A stretch of DNA of 64,000 nucleotides from Streptococcus sp. F0442 (GTDB taxonomy: Bacteria > Bacillota > Bacilli > Lactobacillales > Streptococcaceae): assembly GCF_000314795.2 (NCBI RefSeq), contig NZ_KB373315.1, positions 184,501-248,500 on the forward strand, given 5' to 3'. This document shows positions 61,888 to 64,000 of the stretch, one piece after another. A program made the translations under genes and the position numbers. The stretch's first letter is position 1. Each line of letters opens with the position of its first letter. The notes below the pieces were generated by a model. The model saw only the letters and a list, made by a program, of their open reading frames with translations, searched no databases and was not told the origin of the DNA.

Positions 61888-62088
61888 ATGAAAAAGATCT
61901 ATGTATGGTGTATCGTAGTAACCGTTTTGTTTTTGCTTCTCGGGCTAAGTAAAGTCGCTCTAGCAAGCAGTCATGGGATTGCACGGAAAGATCCGGACAT
62001 CGAAAAATTGGAGAAAATTCCAGCCCATAGTCTCTCCCTCATGCGCCCATCTGATCTAGCTGGACTTCTACTTCTAGACGGACAGTGA
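61888..62088 (+). CDS. Small secreted or membrane-anchored protein, unknown
   Basis: 66 residues: a hydrophobic N-terminal segment ('WCIVVTVLFLLLGLSKVALA', about 7-26) with a signal-peptidase-like ALA-S end, then a short polar tail 'GIARKDPDIEKLEKIPAHSL' and a hydrophobic end. AAGGAGAGGGAG precedes the ATG, so it is probably translated. It is placed between the two UroD-like genes and could be a membrane partner or secreted peptide. No family recognised. Confidence 0.6.
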   Translation: MKKIYVWCIVVTVLFLLLGLSKVALASSHGIARKDPDIEKLEKIPAHSLSLMRPSDLAGLLLLDGQ

Positions 62089-62105
62089 TAAAAAAAGATG
62101 AAGAA

Positions 62106-62130
62106 CTTGATAAAAAATATATATTAGTCA
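62106..62130 (+). promoter_or_regulatory. Shared upstream motif of the two UroD-like genes, copy 2
   Basis: CTTGATAAAA then ATATATATTAGTCA, 58 bp before ATG 62188. See copy 1 at 60752. It lies inside the cluster, so the second paralogue may have its own promoter. Confidence 0.5.
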
Positions 62131-62187
62131 AAGAATGATTGAAGTGTTAAGATAACAAACAAGAAAAGAATAGAACGAGGTAAGAAC

Positions 62188-63189
62188 ATGTCAGCAAAAA
62201 GAGAATTAGTCTTAAAAGCATTCAAAGGAGAAAAAGTTGACCGTGTGCCAGTTGGATTTTGGCACCATTTTACAACAGAAGAAGAATGGTTGAAAGGATT
62301 TTCCAATCCGGAAATTATTGAAAAAAACCTGAAGGGTCATCAAAACTTCCTTCACAAGGTTCAACCAGACTTTGTTAAACTTATGAGCGATGGTTACTTT
62401 GCTTATCCAAACCCATCCATTCACAAAGGCCTTGAAAACATCTCTGACTTAGCAGGGATTGAACCGCTCGGAGCCGATCATCCATGGATCACAGAGCAGG
62501 TAGAGCTTGTGAAAAAAATCCGTGCCGGTTTTGAAGAGGACATTGTAGCCATCTACAACATCTTTGCTCCGGTGACCTACTTCAAATGGTTGGTCGGAGA
62601 AGTGTCAGGTGGAGATGACTTGATCGCAAACTTTATCGATCAAGATGCAGCAACTCTTAAAAAAGTTTTGGATACCATTGGGCAAGATATTGCAAGTTTG
62701 AGCCAACGAATTATTAAGGAAGCTGGAGCAGACGGGATCTACCTCAGTGTTCAAAGCATCCAAGATGCGCGTGTCAGTCAGGAAGTTTACAAACAAGTCA
62801 TCGCACCGAGTGAACTCCATGTCTTAGAGACAGCTAAGGAAGCCGGTGGGGTAAATATCCTTCATATCTGTGGCTACGAAGGAGCTCGCAATGATATCCA
62901 TCTCTTCACAGACTACCCAGCTCAAGTCATTAACTGGGCAGTCGGACCAGAAGGGATTAGCCTGGCAGAAGGACGTGAAATATTCGGCGGGCGCACGGTT
63001 CTGGGTGGTTTTGAAAATGGTAAAAATGGTCTTCTCTACACAGGAGACAAGGCAGCTATCCAAGCAGAAACCAAACGCATCATCGCAGAAACAGGAACCA
63101 CAGGCTTGGTCATCGGTGCGGATTGTACCATCCCAAGTGACATTGATGAAGAACGAATCGAATGGGTTCGTGAAGCTGCAGCAGAATAA
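62188..63189 (+). CDS. UroD-superfamily protein, MtaA/MtbA-like methyltransferase type (paralogue 2)
   Basis: A 333-residue paralogue of the 60868 product, same length and more than half identical by eye ('RVPVGFWHHFTTEEEW', 'NILHICGYEGARND', 'GLVIGADCTIPSDI'). The HxC (His226, Cys228) and the later Cys are kept, so both are presumably active. AACGAGGT precedes the ATG. The following gene is an amino-acid-type binding protein 28 bp on, suggesting that the pathway is linked to uptake of a small, probably methylated or sulfur-containing, compound (inference). Confidence 0.8.
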   Translation: MSAKRELVLKAFKGEKVDRVPVGFWHHFTTEEEWLKGFSNPEIIEKNLKGHQNFLHKVQPDFVKLMSDGYFAYPNPSIHKGLENISDLAGIEPLGADHPWITEQVELVKKIRAGFEEDIVAIYNIFAPVTYFKWLVGEVSGGDDLIANFIDQDAATLKKVLDTIGQDIASLSQRIIKEAGADGIYLSVQSIQDARVSQEVYKQVIAPSELHVLETAKEAGGVNILHICGYEGARNDIHLFTDYPAQVINWAVGPEGISLAEGREIFGGRTVLGGFENGKNGLLYTGDKAAIQAETKRIIAETGTTGLVIGADCTIPSDIDEERIEWVREAAAE

Positions 63190-63216
63190 GGAAAAGAGAA
63201 AGAGAGAAAAGAGAGT

Positions 63217-64000
63217 ATGAGTAAAAAAACATGGATTATCGGTGGGGTAGCCGTTCTTGCCCTTGCAGGTGCAACGATTATTGGTCGAAGCTTGAACCAC
63301 GCAAACGACAGCAAAGGATCAACAGGATCTAATAAAGTAACAACCTTGAAAGTAGCCCACACGCAAAACTATGTGCCGTATGATTTCGTTGATGAAAAAG
63401 GAGAATCAGATGGCTATGAAGTAGCTGTGCTCAAAGCCATTGACGAAAAATTACCAGACTACAAGTTTGAGTACACTGGAACAAGTGATGACGACCTTTT
63501 GATCGGTCTAGAATCTGGTAAGTATGATATCGGAACTAAAGGAGCTTGGTATACCGAAGAACGCGCCAAGAAATTTATCATTCCAAAAGAACCAATCGGA
63601 GCAAGTATCATCGGATTTACCGTACGAAAAGAAGATGCGGATAAATACAAGAACATCGATGACTTTGCGAAAGAAAAAGGAAAATTGGTTCCAATTTCAC
63701 CACAAAATGCGCAATGGAATGTTATTAAAGAATACAATGAAAAGCATAAGGACCAACCAATCGAATTAACAGCTGCCGAATCGTTCAAAGTCGCAGATGC
63801 TTATGCTTGGGTACTTGAAGGTCGTTACGATGCCTTCTTTGACATCAAACTTTCCTTTGAAAAAGCTGTCACAGATAAAGATGGTTCTTACCACCAATAT
63901 GCAGACAAACTCAGCTGGTTTGCCTACAAAGGAATTCCAACTTATCCATTGATCCATAAGGATAAGAAAAACGAAAAATTTGCGGAAGCCTACAGCAAGG
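63217..64000 (+). CDS. Amino-acid-type solute-binding protein (cut by window end)
   Basis: At least 261 residues of a type II solute-binding protein. The signal segment 'WIIGGVAVLALAGATIIG' has no Cys, so it is a signal-anchor or cleaved peptide rather than a lipoprotein. The SBP_bac_3 domain has 'HTQNYVPYDFVDEKGES' and 'DGYEVAVLKAIDEKLPDYKF'; 'LESGKYDIGTKGAWYTEERA' follows. The family binds polar amino acids or cystine for an ABC importer, whose other genes are probably beyond 64000. Starts at ATG 63217 after GAAAAGAGAG; open to the window end. Confidence 0.85.
   Translation, partial: MSKKTWIIGGVAVLALAGATIIGRSLNHANDSKGSTGSNKVTTLKVAHTQNYVPYDFVDEKGESDGYEVAVLKAIDEKLPDYKFEYTGTSDDDLLIGLESGKYDIGTKGAWYTEERAKKFIIPKEPIGASIIGFTVRKEDADKYKNIDDFAKEKGKLVPISPQNAQWNVIKEYNEKHKDQPIELTAAESFKVADAYAWVLEGRYDAFFDIKLSFEKAVTDKDGSYHQYADKLSWFAYKGIPTYPLIHKDKKNEKFAEAYSK

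Overview
The window is a low-GC Firmicutes chromosome segment from a Streptococcus of the mitis/sanguinis type. The best match by eye is S. parasanguinis or a close relative: the manganese-binding lipoprotein at 40468-41400 closely resembles FimA, and the order ATPase - permease - FimA - Tpx with a divergent pepO is the fimA locus. Two thirds of the window is ordinary core genome: pepA/ytpR/ssbB, groESL, rarA, prmA/rsmE, rsh, dtd, pepO, leuS and glmS.

Layout. 1-2054: pepA (partial), a small DUF4651 gene, thioredoxin-like, ytpR, and competence-type ssbB with a ComX box. 2142-9746: a Lev-type system, in which two sugar-binding proteins, a kinase and a regulator sit next to a mannose-family PTS (levDEFGX). 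Between them lie a cluster of TGTCA/TGACA half-sites and a cre. 9745-11925: groESL with CIRCE. 11800-16545: repeated terminator units, a candidate small RNA, a LytTR regulator/GHKL kinase pair, and an ABC exporter with a 21-bp-spaced operator in front of it. 16556-23753: an accessory island ending at tRNA-Lys(CUU). It holds three copies of a ~240-bp att/leader module, two orphan immunity genes (YezG and DUF1851 types), gene remnants, and an integrative element (repressor, structured origin-like DNA, Rep, DUF3173, tyrosine integrase). A 6S-like RNA follows.

24018-31768: rarA, DUF3013, a hypothetical gene, NUDIX, a frameshifted GNAT, prmA, rsmE and a cell-wall nucleotidase. 31903-34907: the most interesting locus. 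Two tandem DUF1310 membrane proteins, each behind a ComX-box-like sequence, are coupled to a lipase-like protein with an alpha-helical C-terminus and two small helical partners. This matches the logic of the reverse-architecture type VII lipase toxin TslA with its partners and immunity protein. 34991-43131: rsh, dtd, DtxR-type regulator, DUF3114, tpx and the manganese transporter with its operator. 43132-58403: pepO, a D,D-carboxypeptidase with an altered SxN motif and a predicted leaderless mRNA, an oligopeptide-binding lipoprotein with cre, leuS, DUF4352, a MarR-controlled operon with an osmoprotectant-type transporter, a GATase and a GH1 glycosidase. 58485-64000: glmS with a structured leader, then two UroD-superfamily paralogues with a zinc-type HxC...C motif, a 66-residue protein between them, and a solute-binding protein cut by the window end.

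Together the genes show sugar sensing and uptake under catabolite control, envelope upkeep, metal homeostasis, and at least two loci of contact-dependent competition (orphan immunity genes on the integrative element, and the lipase module). Functions are assigned from sequence motifs and family knowledge; no database search was run.
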